In this document: positions 26,103-34,520 of the stretch, piece by piece
How positions within the stretch are numbered: position 1 is the stretch's first letter
Layout of the letters: each line of letters starts with the position of its first letter
Assembly (NCBI GenBank): GCA_964429805.1
Contig: CAYSDH010000009.1
Coordinates: forward strand, 1 to 63,247
DNA: 63,247 bases
Source of the DNA: CAYSDH01 sp964429805
GTDB taxonomy: Bacteria > Bacteroidota > Bacteroidia > Flavobacteriales_D > JABDKJ01
Direction: 5' to 3'
Position numbers and translations under genes: made by a program
The notes under the pieces: model-generated
Databases searched by the model: none
Told to the model about the DNA's origin: nothing
What the model saw: only the letters and a program-made list of their open reading frames with translations

Positions 26103-27475
26103 GTCAGGGGATACATCTCGTACATCAACATTCCGACATAGAAATAGATGAGAAGGCCGATGATGTCATTCATGGTGGTGATAAATGGTCCGGTTGCAAG
26201 CGCAGGATCAATCTTTAATCGGTCGAGTACCAGTGGAGTAAACGTGCCAAACAATCCGGCAAAGATGATGACCGCAAAAAGCGCAATACTGACCGTATAA
26301 CTTAGTGCCATTGAGTCTGAAGTCAGCATGTTAAACACCAATATCAGTCCTGCACAGATTGCTCCATTTACTAGGCCTACGCCAAGCTCTTTGAGTAAGC
26401 GACCCGCCATGGTGGCCATTTGTATACTCTGATTAGCCAGCCCTTGCACCACGATGGCCGAAGACTGTACACCAACATTACCACCCATGGCCGCGATAAG
26501 CGGAATGAAAAAGGCCATTTTAGGATCAACGGTTAGTTGATGTTCATACTGTGCGATCACCATGGCCACCAAGACACCACCAACTAGACCTATAAGAAGC
26601 CAGGGCAAGCGGGCTCTGGTGAGCAGCCATACGCTGTCATCAGATTCCACTTTTTCCGTGATACCAGAAGCCATGGCATAATCTTTTTCTGCTTCTTCTT
26701 GCATGACATCTACCACATCATCAATGGTGATGCGACCCAGCAGTTTGTTGGCCTCATCAACTACAGGAATGACCACTAAGTCATATTTTTTCATGATGCT
26801 TACCACTTCTTCGTCAGAAGTGCCGGGGGTCACGGTTTCAAGAGGAGCATCATTATAGAGATCTGCAATCATGTTTTGCATCGAGCTTGCAGAGAAAAAG
26901 AGTCGTTTAAAAGAGAGTGCTCCTTTGAGGGTGTCATCATCTCCAACTACATAAACGGTGTATACATCTTCCACTTCCTCTCCTTGCTTTCGCATGGATT
27001 TGACAGCTGTGTTGACCGTCCAATTGACGTTGACCTTCACCAACTCTGTACCCATTAGGGCTCCAGCGGTACCTTCTTCAAATTGGAGAAGTTGTACGAT
27101 GTCTTCTGCGTGCTCTTTGTCTTCCAACTGAGCAATGACCTGTTCTTGCTTTCGCTCAGGCAGGTCGGCTAAGAGGTCTACAGCATCATCTGTCTCGAGA
27201 AGATCTACCTGCTCGGCTATTTCTTTAGGCGAAAGCGCGGCAAGAAAGCGCTCGCGCACATCTTCTTCTAATTCTGCCAGCACATCAGCTTGCTTCTCTT
27301 CATGGAGACCACGGTAGATGGTCTTGGCCTCTTCCATGTTTACGATGTCGAGAATCTCGGCAATATCAGCAGGGTGCAATGACGAGACACGATCATTTAA
27401 AAATCGCGAATCGCGACTCAGCAGCGCCTGACGCACTTCGATGATAAACTCCTTATTGATTTCGCTCTCAGCCAT
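26099..27475 (-). CDS. mgtE: Magnesium transporter MgtE
   Basis: An inner-membrane Mg2+ channel. It has 458 residues, normal length. The N-terminal superhelical domain (about 1-135, LHPADIAEIL and ETDDAVDLLADLP repeats) and two CBS domains (about 136-265, ending DDVVDVMQEEAEKDY) form the cytosolic Mg sensor. Five membrane helices follow from about residue 285 with the pore signature AAMGGNVGVQSSAIVVQGLA and the last-helix DIIGLLIYF. A -7-like TACCTTCG lies 8-15 bp upstream of the start on the minus strand. It overlaps the next dehydrogenase gene by 4 bp. Confidence 0.96.
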   Translation of the reverse strand: MAESEINKEFIIEVRQALLSRDSRFLNDRVSSLHPADIAEILDIVNMEEAKTIYRGLHEEKQADVLAELEEDVRERFLAALSPKEIAEQVDLLETDDAVDLLADLPERKQEQVIAQLEDKEHAEDIVQLLQFEEGTAGALMGTELVKVNVNWTVNTAVKSMRKQGEEVEDVYTVYVVGDDDTLKGALSFKRLFFSASSMQNMIADLYNDAPLETVTPGTSDEEVVSIMKKYDLVVIPVVDEANKLLGRITIDDVVDVMQEEAEKDYAMASGITEKVESDDSVWLLTRARLPWLLIGLVGGVLVAMVIAQYEHQLTVDPKMAFFIPLIAAMGGNVGVQSSAIVVQGLANQSIQMATMAGRLLKELGVGLVNGAICAGLILVFNMLTSDSMALSYTVSIALFAVIIFAGLFGTFTPLVLDRLKIDPALATGPFITTMNDIIGLLIYFYVGMLMYEMYPLT

Positions 27476-27482
27476 CTGGCCG

Positions 27483-27490
27483 CGAAGGTA
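27483..27490 (-). promoter_or_regulatory. -7-like box TACCTTCG upstream of mgtE
   Basis: The minus-strand sequence TACCTTCG lies 7 bp before the mgtE start. The same 8-mer recurs upstream of manC, prfB, the thioredoxin-like gene and the MORN gene, and differs by one base from the prs -7 box. No good -33 TTG was found. Confidence 0.4.
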
Positions 27491-27569
27491 CTTATTCGAG
27501 TAAGAGTCTGGAACACACTCTTCAGAGTATATATCTACTGGTGAAGGCTCTCGTCTCTTAGTTCACTAG

Positions 27570-27610
27570 TAAAAAGTAAAATAAAAAAGGCTGCTCCACA
27601 TGGAGCAGCC
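27570..27610 (-). terminator. Intrinsic terminator after ssb
   Basis: On the minus strand, the self-complementary GGCTGCTCCA/TGGAGCAGCC (27589-27610, small loop) is followed by a long T-rich tract (complement of 27570-27588). It starts 24 bp after the ssb stop. Confidence 0.85.
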
Positions 27611-27634
27611 TTGCCTTGTATATCCTGTTTTTAA

Positions 27635-27976
27635 TCAGGCTTTCTTCTTACCGAGCATGAGCAGGTCATTGACAATCACCTCTGTGATGTATCGCTTTTC
27701 ACCTTCTTTGGTTTCAAAAGATCTGTTGCTCAACTTACCTTCGATGGCTACTTCAGATCCTTTCTCCAAATACGACTCCATGATCTCGGCCGTTTTTCCA
27801 AATGCCACGCAATTGTGCCATGTCGTTTCTTCTACTTTTTCACCTGCCTTATTCGTGTATCGCTCATTCGTGGCGATAGAGATTTTAGCCTTCTTGTTTC
27901 CGTTATCAAAAGTGAATATCTCAGGCTTGTCTCCTAGGTTACCGATCAACTGTACTTTGTTCTTAAGCGCATTCAT
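27635..27976 (-). CDS. ssb: Single-stranded DNA-binding protein
   Basis: A 113-residue OB-fold protein that coats single-stranded DNA. Family blocks are clear: NKVQLIGNLGDKPEI, KISIATNERY, TTWHNCVAFGKTAEIMESYLEKGSEVAIEGKL and KRYITEVIVNDLLML. It stops with GKKKA right after the OB fold and lacks the usual acidic tail (DDxIPF) used to recruit partners. Short tailless SSBs are, as I recall, common in Bacteroidetes, often alongside a longer paralog elsewhere. It is divergent from the thioredoxin-like gene and ends at a strong terminator. Confidence 0.94.
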   Translation of the reverse strand: MNALKNKVQLIGNLGDKPEIFTFDNGNKKAKISIATNERYTNKAGEKVEETTWHNCVAFGKTAEIMESYLEKGSEVAIEGKLSNRSFETKEGEKRYITEVIVNDLLMLGKKKA

Positions 27977-28104
27977 AATGTAATGTATTTATATGATTTA
28001 AATTTTCGATTATGTACTTGTCAGAGCTTCATTGCAACTGACGATGCAAATGTGCGGTGAGTGGTCCGCCCTAGTCGGTTGATAAGCAATTAATAGACGC
28101 TTAA

Positions 28105-28132
28105 TGTCGTTTGTAAACGTTTGTTGTCGTTT
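28105..28132. promoter_or_regulatory. Possible operator in the ssb/thioredoxin-like gap
   Basis: The 286-bp divergent region 27977-28262 holds two direct copies of TGTCGTTT (28105-28112 and 28125-28132) exactly 20 bp apart, and the palindrome CGTTTGTAAACG (28108-28119) overlaps the first. Two-helical-turn spacing is typical of regulator binding, but short repeats in A/T-rich DNA can arise by chance. Nothing else was seen in this gap except the -7-like box at 28223. Confidence 0.25.
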
Positions 28133-28222
28133 TTTATATTGATAATGTGATGTTTACGAATTCTTGACGAAAAGCCAAAAATGCAGCCATTTTTAACTGA
28201 GGATACAATATAGACTTCAAAA

Positions 28223-28230
28223 TACCTTCG
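28223..28230 (+). promoter_or_regulatory. -7-like box TACCTTCG upstream of the thioredoxin-like gene
   Basis: TACCTTCG lies 32 bp before the start at 28263 and matches the recurrent 8-mer found upstream of several genes in this window. It continues into CGACAGGCGC, a partial resemblance to the hairpin element. No -33 TTG at the right distance. Confidence 0.4.
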
Positions 28231-28262
28231 ACAGGCGCTTACCGAAACGCGATATTCGCAGC

Positions 28263-28871
28263 ATGATAGAAAAAGGCACAGCCATAAAAAAAGCCCTTGA
28301 GTCATCCATGACTTGGGAGAAATATCTCACGCTAATCACCGACTTACATCTTGAAGAAAAGGCCACTTCGTTTCAAGACAATGAGGAATTTTATAAGTAC
28401 TCCGTGCTCGGACTGAGTAGAATGAAGAGAGTATTTAAGAAAATCGATTTGACCGAATCACTCATTCAAAAAGTAAAGTCAATTGATACGCCACAGACAT
28501 GGATGCTCATCACAGAAAGTTGGTGTGGCGATGCCTCTCAAACGGTGCCCATCATTGCACGATTGGCTGAAGAAAATGAACACATTCACTTGCACATTGT
28601 CTTACGCGATTCTCATCCTGAGTTGATGGAGCACTTCTTGACCAATGGCGGAAAGTCCATTCCCATACTCGGTATTCTTGATGCGCAGAATGAAGAAATA
28701 GGTCGCTGGGGACCGAGGCCTTCAGTAGCTCAAAAAATGCTCATGGATTACAAAGCGATTCCAGAAATAGAGCGACCACCGTATGGAGACTTCTCCTTGT
28801 CCTTGCAAAAATGGTACAATGCAGACAAAGGCCTGAGCACCATGTCAGAACTAGAGGCCCAGATTCCTTAA
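28263..28871 (+). CDS. Thioredoxin-like protein with a single active-site Cys
   Basis: A 202-residue cytoplasmic protein of the thioredoxin superfamily. The active-site strand is TWMLITESWCGDASQ (Cys88), where the second Cys of the usual CxxC is replaced by Ala; the cis-Pro loop SIPILGILD is present. In Bacteroidetes this WCGDA family is widespread and annotated only as thioredoxin family protein. Loss of the resolving Cys argues against dithiol reductase activity; monothiol chemistry or a binding role is possible. No signal peptide. Divergent from ssb and followed by a small membrane-anchored protein. Confidence 0.85.
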   Translation: MIEKGTAIKKALESSMTWEKYLTLITDLHLEEKATSFQDNEEFYKYSVLGLSRMKRVFKKIDLTESLIQKVKSIDTPQTWMLITESWCGDASQTVPIIARLAEENEHIHLHIVLRDSHPELMEHFLTNGGKSIPILGILDAQNEEIGRWGPRPSVAQKMLMDYKAIPEIERPPYGDFSLSLQKWYNADKGLSTMSELEAQIP

Positions 28872-28938
28872 GTCATCTGACATTCAGAAAAATCAAATTT
28901 CTTACATTTTGACCAGCGAACATTCTTAACCAAAAGCC

Positions 28939-29271
28939 ATGAAATCAAACTGGACTCAAATTCTTGTATTCACCATTCTTGCCTTAGTGCTCGGCTTCAT
29001 ACTCGGACGAGTGACAGTAAAGCCCGCGCACAAGCGCATGGAAAAACGCATGATGATGAAACACTTGGATGGGAAACATCATGACATGGAGTGGAATGAG
29101 ACACACAGTAAGGGGAAGGTTTTTAAAGGCGAAGACAAGGTAAAAGTTGTGGTCGAAAGCCTGGAGGATTCAGACTTTGAGGGAGACACCACTGTGACCA
29201 TTCCAGGAGGTGAAATACGAATCTCTCGCACAGCCGGAGAGATGGAAGTGCAAGTAGAGGTGGAAGAGTAG
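28939..29271 (+). CDS. Small membrane-anchored protein, function unknown
   Basis: A 110-residue protein. Residues 8-26 (ILVFTILALVLGFILGRV) form one membrane helix, probably an uncleaved anchor. It is followed by a Met-, Lys- and His-rich stretch (RMEKRMMMKHLDGKHHDMEW), which could bind metal, and an acidic beta-rich end (VKVVVESLEDSDFEGD ... VQVEVEE). No family is recognised. It is 67 bp after the thioredoxin-like gene on the same strand, so co-transcription is possible. Confidence 0.6.
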   Translation: MKSNWTQILVFTILALVLGFILGRVTVKPAHKRMEKRMMMKHLDGKHHDMEWNETHSKGKVFKGEDKVKVVVESLEDSDFEGDTTVTIPGGEIRISRTAGEMEVQVEVEE

Positions 29272-29352
29272 CCGAAGAATAGAACTCAACATTTCAACCA
29301 TCTCATCTTAAAAGGGGCTCGTCATCGCCCCGCGTGTGGCAATAGAGCTGCG

Positions 29353-29360
29353 TACCTTCG
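29353..29360 (+). promoter_or_regulatory. -7-like box TACCTTCG upstream of the MORN gene
   Basis: TACCTTCG lies 18 bp before the start codon at 29379, the same 8-mer as upstream of mgtE, manC, prfB and the thioredoxin-like gene. No -33 TTG found at 17-23 bp. Confidence 0.4.
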
Positions 29361-29378
29361 GTAGATATTTCAGAAGAA

Positions 29379-32300
29379 ATGTCAATGAAGCACTGTATCA
29401 CACTGCTTACCATACTATTCATCTCGCACTGCTCATTTAGCCAAGACCAGGTCGAACTATACTACCTCAATGGACAGGTAAAAAAAGAGGGCGCACTGTC
29501 CTCTGGATTACCAGATGGCATATGGAGAGAGTACCGAGAAGACGGAAGCCTGATTAAAGAGAGTAAATACGACTCGGGCACGCTGCTCGAAGAAACGTGG
29601 TATGACTCAAGAAGGATTAAACAACGCAGCATCATGCACAACGCTGATGACTCAAAGGTGTACCGTCAGTTTACCAAAAACGGCATGCTCAGAGCCATGG
29701 CTGATATTAATCCAGACCTCATCACAGACAGCGCTTATGTGAACTCACTTGACCGCGGGTTTGTCACCAATCTCTGCAACGATCAGGGGTCGTTTGTCAG
29801 CAATGCCTATTACCATCCGCATGGTAACTCTAGGGCATTTCCCTCACATACTTTTCACAACAGGAGCAAACTGCAAAACGTGACCTGCGGCAGCAATAGT
29901 ATCTCGTGGCATCGCTACAGTGGTCTCGCAAAAATTGAAGGGTATTATGATTCTACTGACGAGTTTCATTTACTGGAGTGGCCAGAGCGTGGGCTTCCAG
30001 ATGACCCTTTGGCCAAACAGTTTGACAAGAACTCGGTACAGAGTAAACTCAAAAGTTACTTCATCAATGGTTTGCCTTATGGCAACTGGCTAAACTACTA
30101 CCCTACTGGTCAGCTCTGGTACTCCATCACTTACAAAGACGGTTTGCCAGATGGCATGGTCCAAACGTATTACCACAAAGGACAACAAATGCTTGAAGCC
30201 AGGTTCTCAAATGGCCGACTAGTAGGCACCTGCACAGAGTGGTATGCGCATGGTCAAATGCGCTATACGGGAGAGTATGACAACGGTCAGCGCATTGGCG
30301 TTTGGACATATTGGACAGCAGACGGCAAGCCTTCTGAAATCATCGAGTTTGATAAAAAAGGGCAACTGATAGGTCGCGAAACGTATCATGACAATGGCAT
30401 GATGAGCAGCAGAACAAACAACTGCAGCACTGGAAAATGCACCTCTTTGAGTAGATGGAATGAAGCAGGCACACTGACCTATAGAAGGGCGGCAGATCAA
30501 GTCGAAAAATATAGCGATGCTGGCTTGCCCACATACTTTCAAGGTCCGGCTACACCCACCATCACATTTCACGACAATGGTAAGCCAAAAGTGATTGACG
30601 GAAAGCACCAGGGACAAGGACTCACCATGACATATAACAATGCGGGTCAGGCGGTAAAAGCAGCCTATTCATATAGCCCAACCGATAGCATTATATATCG
30701 CTATACCAGCGAGGGAGTAGTAGTGGAAGACGCGGTGACAGATAAGTCTATTCAAACAAAGACGCTGACTTCGATGCTCAAGAATCCGAAAAAGGTAGCG
30801 CTCAATCTGGAGGAGAAAACAGAAAGTGGTCTGCGCAACGGGAACTGGACGCTGTACTATCCGGCAGGAAAAAAATGGTCTGACGTAACGTTTAACAAAG
30901 GCTTGCAAAATGGACAATCTCAAACATGGTCCATTAGCGGTGAGACGCTGTACAAAGGTGGTTTTGAAAACGGACTACCCACGGGTCGTCATGAACGCAA
31001 GTCGGCAAACGGACAACTAATCAGTCAGTGTGAGTATGCTAGCGGGTTGAAAAATGGATCGAGTAAAGCATGGTCGTCTAGCGGAACGCTTATCGAAGAG
31101 TTGGCGTATAAAAACGGCCTTCTATCAGGACCCGTTAAGCGTTATAACAATCAAGGCTTGGCCACCGAGAATGCCACATATAAAGCAAGTCTATTGCATG
31201 GTCGAGCCACTACGCTCAACGAAGCTGGACAGTCCATAGGCTATGTGACCTATGAGAATGGTACACGCTCAGGCGAGGCCGAGTTAACCCTCTCTGATGG
31301 CGGTATGGCACGCGGAAATTATGTAGGCGGATATCAACAAGGAAACTGGACTTACTCAAGCAAAGGAAAGACTGAAAAAGTCTACTTCGTGCAAGGCAGA
31401 GAGCAGGTTGAAGCCGACCCGCAACAGTGTGTGTTCAGCCTTGATAATCCGCTCGTCTCATCACTTGACGCCAAAGACAGGGTGCAAGACGCGGTAGATT
31501 TTTCAGAAATGACCGACTGGACAAATTCGAAACTTGAGGTCAACGAGTCGAGTTTTAAAAAGCTCTACTTCGAGAATTTACAAAAGGTTGAAAATGGCAC
31601 GAGCATGGACATTGTCACTACTGAAAAACTAGTACTGCGCTCAGGAGATTTTCCAGGTTTTGGTTTTGACCTCACGCCTCTTCAGCTCAGAGGAGAGTAC
31701 TCTAAAATACCGATGACTCTCAAACGAGTAGATTACTTTCTGAGAGACTTTCCGCGATTTAAAGATGGGTTTGGCGGTCAGACCATGGACTATTTTCATT
31801 TGGGTCTGGATCATTATAACATGGACGAAGTGTCTATGATGGATATGACACGCGACCTCTTGATGGATGAGCGCGCGCTTGACAGAGACTCGACATATTC
31901 CATCATTTATGAGGCGTTGATTGCTGACAAGGTAATCCAAGCTGCCCCGACTGACGGTAATAATCAACTCTTGTCTGATGTCTTGATGGACAATGCTGAT
32001 GCCTGCCGCGAGTCGCTCTTTAAGCTCATTTTTGGAAGTAGCACAGTAAACATAGACGAAGCTCAAACCAAGTCAACACTCAATGCCTTTTTCTCTCCGC
32101 TGTCTGGCGAAGGGTATACATCTCAAATGGATAAGCGCATTGGGCAGTTTACAGCTGACCTTCGCCCTACTTCATTTGCGCTGGAAATGCCTGCCGCCAT
32201 GATTTCAAAATCTCAAGCCGAGCCTGACAAAGGTGCGCGACTTATGATGAAGGTAAACTTGCTGAGGTTTAATACTCAGACGGGGATGAGCATCATCAGT

Positions 32301-32711
32301 GCTTCCGACTTTTGCTTTGCAGAAGGTCAAGTGGGCGGGTCTGCTTTTTCTGTTGATATAGACATGCCTGAGGTAGTCATGAGGCCGCGTAAGTTGAGAG
32401 AACTTATTCCTAATACGCAAGACTATTACTTCTACGCAGAAAACCTAGGCTTAGAGTTTAGCGGGGTCTTCGCGGCTGAGGCCATGGGGCAGTTTAGTTG
32501 CGAAAACGGAGAGAAGATTTTCTTAGAATATGCCAACATAGGCGTGACAGAAAAGTACTTCGCTGGCCGACTAACAATCAACATTCCTGACGAGCATCGT
32601 CATGAGATATTCCGAAAACTGGAAGATGCATTCACCTACCACGAGATCATCTCAGAGTGGGGCACCGTGCTTGAAATCTACTTCATGAGGTTAAAGCCCA
32701 AGACGCCTTAG
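29379..32711 (+). CDS. Large exported MORN-variant repeat protein
   Basis: A 1110-residue protein with a signal peptide (to HCSFSQ). Two blocks of MORN-variant repeats (about 28-65, 195-360 and 465-680) have the pattern [YW]-Y-x-N-G-[QK] ... Y-K-[DN]-G-L-x-[DN]-G, the type found in proteins auto-annotated as YwqK family antitoxins; here there is no toxin partner and the length excludes that role. A GKCTSLSRW insert with two Cys interrupts the first block. Residues about 690-1110 hold no repeats and match no family I know; a segment NIPDEHRHEIFRKLEDAFTYHE is near the end. No T9SS domain. Probably periplasmic or surface-located. Confidence 0.8.
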   Translation: MSMKHCITLLTILFISHCSFSQDQVELYYLNGQVKKEGALSSGLPDGIWREYREDGSLIKESKYDSGTLLEETWYDSRRIKQRSIMHNADDSKVYRQFTKNGMLRAMADINPDLITDSAYVNSLDRGFVTNLCNDQGSFVSNAYYHPHGNSRAFPSHTFHNRSKLQNVTCGSNSISWHRYSGLAKIEGYYDSTDEFHLLEWPERGLPDDPLAKQFDKNSVQSKLKSYFINGLPYGNWLNYYPTGQLWYSITYKDGLPDGMVQTYYHKGQQMLEARFSNGRLVGTCTEWYAHGQMRYTGEYDNGQRIGVWTYWTADGKPSEIIEFDKKGQLIGRETYHDNGMMSSRTNNCSTGKCTSLSRWNEAGTLTYRRAADQVEKYSDAGLPTYFQGPATPTITFHDNGKPKVIDGKHQGQGLTMTYNNAGQAVKAAYSYSPTDSIIYRYTSEGVVVEDAVTDKSIQTKTLTSMLKNPKKVALNLEEKTESGLRNGNWTLYYPAGKKWSDVTFNKGLQNGQSQTWSISGETLYKGGFENGLPTGRHERKSANGQLISQCEYASGLKNGSSKAWSSSGTLIEELAYKNGLLSGPVKRYNNQGLATENATYKASLLHGRATTLNEAGQSIGYVTYENGTRSGEAELTLSDGGMARGNYVGGYQQGNWTYSSKGKTEKVYFVQGREQVEADPQQCVFSLDNPLVSSLDAKDRVQDAVDFSEMTDWTNSKLEVNESSFKKLYFENLQKVENGTSMDIVTTEKLVLRSGDFPGFGFDLTPLQLRGEYSKIPMTLKRVDYFLRDFPRFKDGFGGQTMDYFHLGLDHYNMDEVSMMDMTRDLLMDERALDRDSTYSIIYEALIADKVIQAAPTDGNNQLLSDVLMDNADACRESLFKLIFGSSTVNIDEAQTKSTLNAFFSPLSGEGYTSQMDKRIGQFTADLRPTSFALEMPAAMISKSQAEPDKGARLMMKVNLLRFNTQTGMSIISASDFCFAEGQVGGSAFSVDIDMPEVVMRPRKLRELIPNTQDYYFYAENLGLEFSGVFAAEAMGQFSCENGEKIFLEYANIGVTEKYFAGRLTINIPDEHRHEIFRKLEDAFTYHEIISEWGTVLEIYFMRLKPKTP

Positions 32712-32777
32712 GGCTTTTCATTGCAGAAGGTTTTTTAATGAGATTCTTGTGTCAAGGAAAACAAGTGCGCAGTCGCT

Positions 32778-33866
32778 TTATACTTGCTCTTTCGGGCCGT
32801 GATTTTTTAGGTCATTGACAAAGGTTTTAATCATTTGCTCATCATCTTTTCGGCAAATGAGGAGTGCTTTTTCCGTCTGCACTACGATGTGTCCTTCCAG
32901 TCCTTGTATGACTGCAAAGTGATCTTCTGGTGCGATAACCACATTGTTTTTAGCCTCATAGTAACGGACATTCTCTCTGGGGTTTGAGTTGCCGTCAGCA
33001 TCAGCCTCTAAGTGCGTGGCTAGCGAGCCGTAGGTACCCAAATCTGACCAGCCAAAATCTGAGAGAACTACCGACACTTGCTTGGCCGGTTCCATAATGC
33101 CGTAGTCTATTGAGATGTTGTCACAGTCACCAAATCGCTCGTCAATAAATGCTTGCTCCTCAGGTGAGTTAAACTTGTCTGCTCCTGCTGCAAACAACTC
33201 TGCCATGTCTGGCAAGTGCTCTTCAAAGTTTCGCTTGATGTTGCGCAGGCTCCAGATAAAGATGCCTGAATTCCAGTAATAATTTCCTGCGCTTAAAAAT
33301 TCTTTGGCCTTGTCAAGAGCTGGTTTTTCTGTGAACTGAAGCACGTTTTTTACACGCGTATCATCGGCCTTCTTGTCTTCAAAACAGATGTATCCATAAC
33401 CCGTATCTGGTCGGCTGGGTTTGATGCCCAGCGTGACTAGTGCATCGGTCTCGTTTGTTTCCTTGATGGCCAAGTTGATGATTTCGTTAAACTGAGCCAC
33501 ATCGAGTATCAGGTGATCAGAAGGTGCCACTACGATGTTTGCTTCAGGGTTGAGCCCAGCAATCTTATATGTCGCATAGGCGATGCATGGCGCAGTGTTT
33601 CTCATCATGGGTTCGAGCAGCACTTGAGACTCACTGAGCTCTGGAATATGTTCTAGGACCAGGTCTTTGTATGCCTTGTTGGTCACCACAAAGACATTCT
33701 CCACCGGACAGATGTCCGAAAATCGTTCAAATGTTTGACGGATTAGACTCTTACCAGTGCCTAGTATATCCAGAAACTGTTTGGGCATGGATGTTCTGCT
33801 CATGGGCCAGAATCTCGATCCGATTCCACCCGCCATTATCACGCAGTAATTGTTTTTGTCAGCCAT
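32778..33866 (-). CDS. manC: Mannose-1-phosphate guanylyltransferase
   Basis: Makes GDP-mannose from mannose-1-phosphate and GTP for surface polysaccharide or glycoprotein synthesis. It has 362 residues, the single-domain form without an isomerase part. The nucleotidyltransferase signature VIMAGGIGSRFWPMSRTSMPKQF is at residues 9-31, with VVAPSDHLILD, TGYGYI, FTEKPALDKA and YYWNSGIFIW all as expected, and SIDYGIMEPAKQVSV later. A TACCTTCG box lies 22 bp upstream. It follows the SprT-like gene by 30 bp on the same strand. Confidence 0.95.
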   Translation of the reverse strand: MADKNNYCVIMAGGIGSRFWPMSRTSMPKQFLDILGTGKSLIRQTFERFSDICPVENVFVVTNKAYKDLVLEHIPELSESQVLLEPMMRNTAPCIAYATYKIAGLNPEANIVVAPSDHLILDVAQFNEIINLAIKETNETDALVTLGIKPSRPDTGYGYICFEDKKADDTRVKNVLQFTEKPALDKAKEFLSAGNYYWNSGIFIWSLRNIKRNFEEHLPDMAELFAAGADKFNSPEEQAFIDERFGDCDNISIDYGIMEPAKQVSVVLSDFGWSDLGTYGSLATHLEADADGNSNPRENVRYYEAKNNVVIAPEDHFAVIQGLEGHIVVQTEKALLICRKDDEQMIKTFVNDLKNHGPKEQV

Positions 33867-33887
33867 TGGTTATTGTGCTACAGCAGG

Positions 33888-33895
33888 CGAAGGTA
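33888..33895 (-). promoter_or_regulatory. -7-like box TACCTTCG upstream of manC
   Basis: The minus-strand sequence TACCTTCG lies 21 bp before the manC start, in the 30-bp gap after the SprT-like gene. This suggests that manC can be transcribed separately. No -33 TTG at a suitable distance. Confidence 0.4.
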
Positions 33896-33896
33896 A

Positions 33897-34520
33897 TCAT
33901 ACCGCCTCTGTCCTCATTTCTATTTCAGCATGACCATGTATGAGGTAGGTTTTGCCATTAGACATGTCAATGCACTCAAACCTCTTTCTCAGCTTTTTGC
34001 CTTTGATAAACATTCTGCCCCCTTTCAGTATAAAAGGCTCACCCTGATCCACCTCATCGACATAGCTCTTTTTCTGGGCGTCAAAACTAGAGAGCAGTTT
34101 GTATAGCTCTGGGTCTGAGCAAGTGCTGGCCGCTGCAGACTGCAGGTGCGACCTGAGTTTCTTTGTCACTTTTGGCGTAAAGATTTGGCCATCTAAAAAG
34201 GGCTGCATGAGCTCTTTAAATTTCAAGCGCCACTCTTTTCCATGCGGGTCTACGCTTCGACCGTACTCGTTCCAAGTATGCAGATGCGCCAGCTCATGAA
34301 TCAATGTCCACAAAAACTGAAACGGATTAAGGTCTCCGTTGATGGAAATCTTGTTAGGACCATTGCCCGTGCCGGGCATAAAATCTCCGAGCTTGGTGAG
34401 GCGAGGCTTGGTAATGCGAAGCTGCACCCTTCCCTCTCGCAAGAGATAGAGCGTGAGCTGAACAGCGCGTTCAGGCAATTTTTTGGTTAATGCTTCTTCT
34501 AAAGGGACTTTTCTTTTCAT
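33897..34520 (-). CDS. SprT-like zinc metallopeptidase domain protein
   Basis: A 207-residue cytoplasmic protein. The zinc motif HELAH is at residues 75-79, with DPHGKEWRLKF (His93 as likely third ligand), the layout of the SprT/Spartan family. Eukaryotic Spartan digests DNA-protein crosslinks; the bacterial role is not settled. A small beta region near the C-terminus (residues 150-200) lacks the four zinc-ribbon Cys of E. coli SprT. The start overlaps the stop of a small lipoprotein gene by 4 bp, and manC follows after 30 bp. Confidence 0.87.
   Translation of the reverse strand: MKRKVPLEEALTKKLPERAVQLTLYLLREGRVQLRITKPRLTKLGDFMPGTGNGPNKISINGDLNPFQFLWTLIHELAHLHTWNEYGRSVDPHGKEWRLKFKELMQPFLDGQIFTPKVTKKLRSHLQSAAASTCSDPELYKLLSSFDAQKKSYVDEVDQGEPFILKGGRMFIKGKKLRKRFECIDMSNGKTYLIHGHAEIEMRTEAV

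Noticed and set aside
28227..28240. A further copy of the TTCGAC hairpin element (TTCGACAGGCGC)
   Set aside because: Only about ten bases match and no right arm follows; it overlaps the -7-like box and could be chance.
29379..32711. Toxin-antitoxin antitoxin (YwqK) annotation
   Set aside because: The name comes only from MORN-variant repeats; a signal peptide, 1110 residues and no adjacent toxin contradict it.
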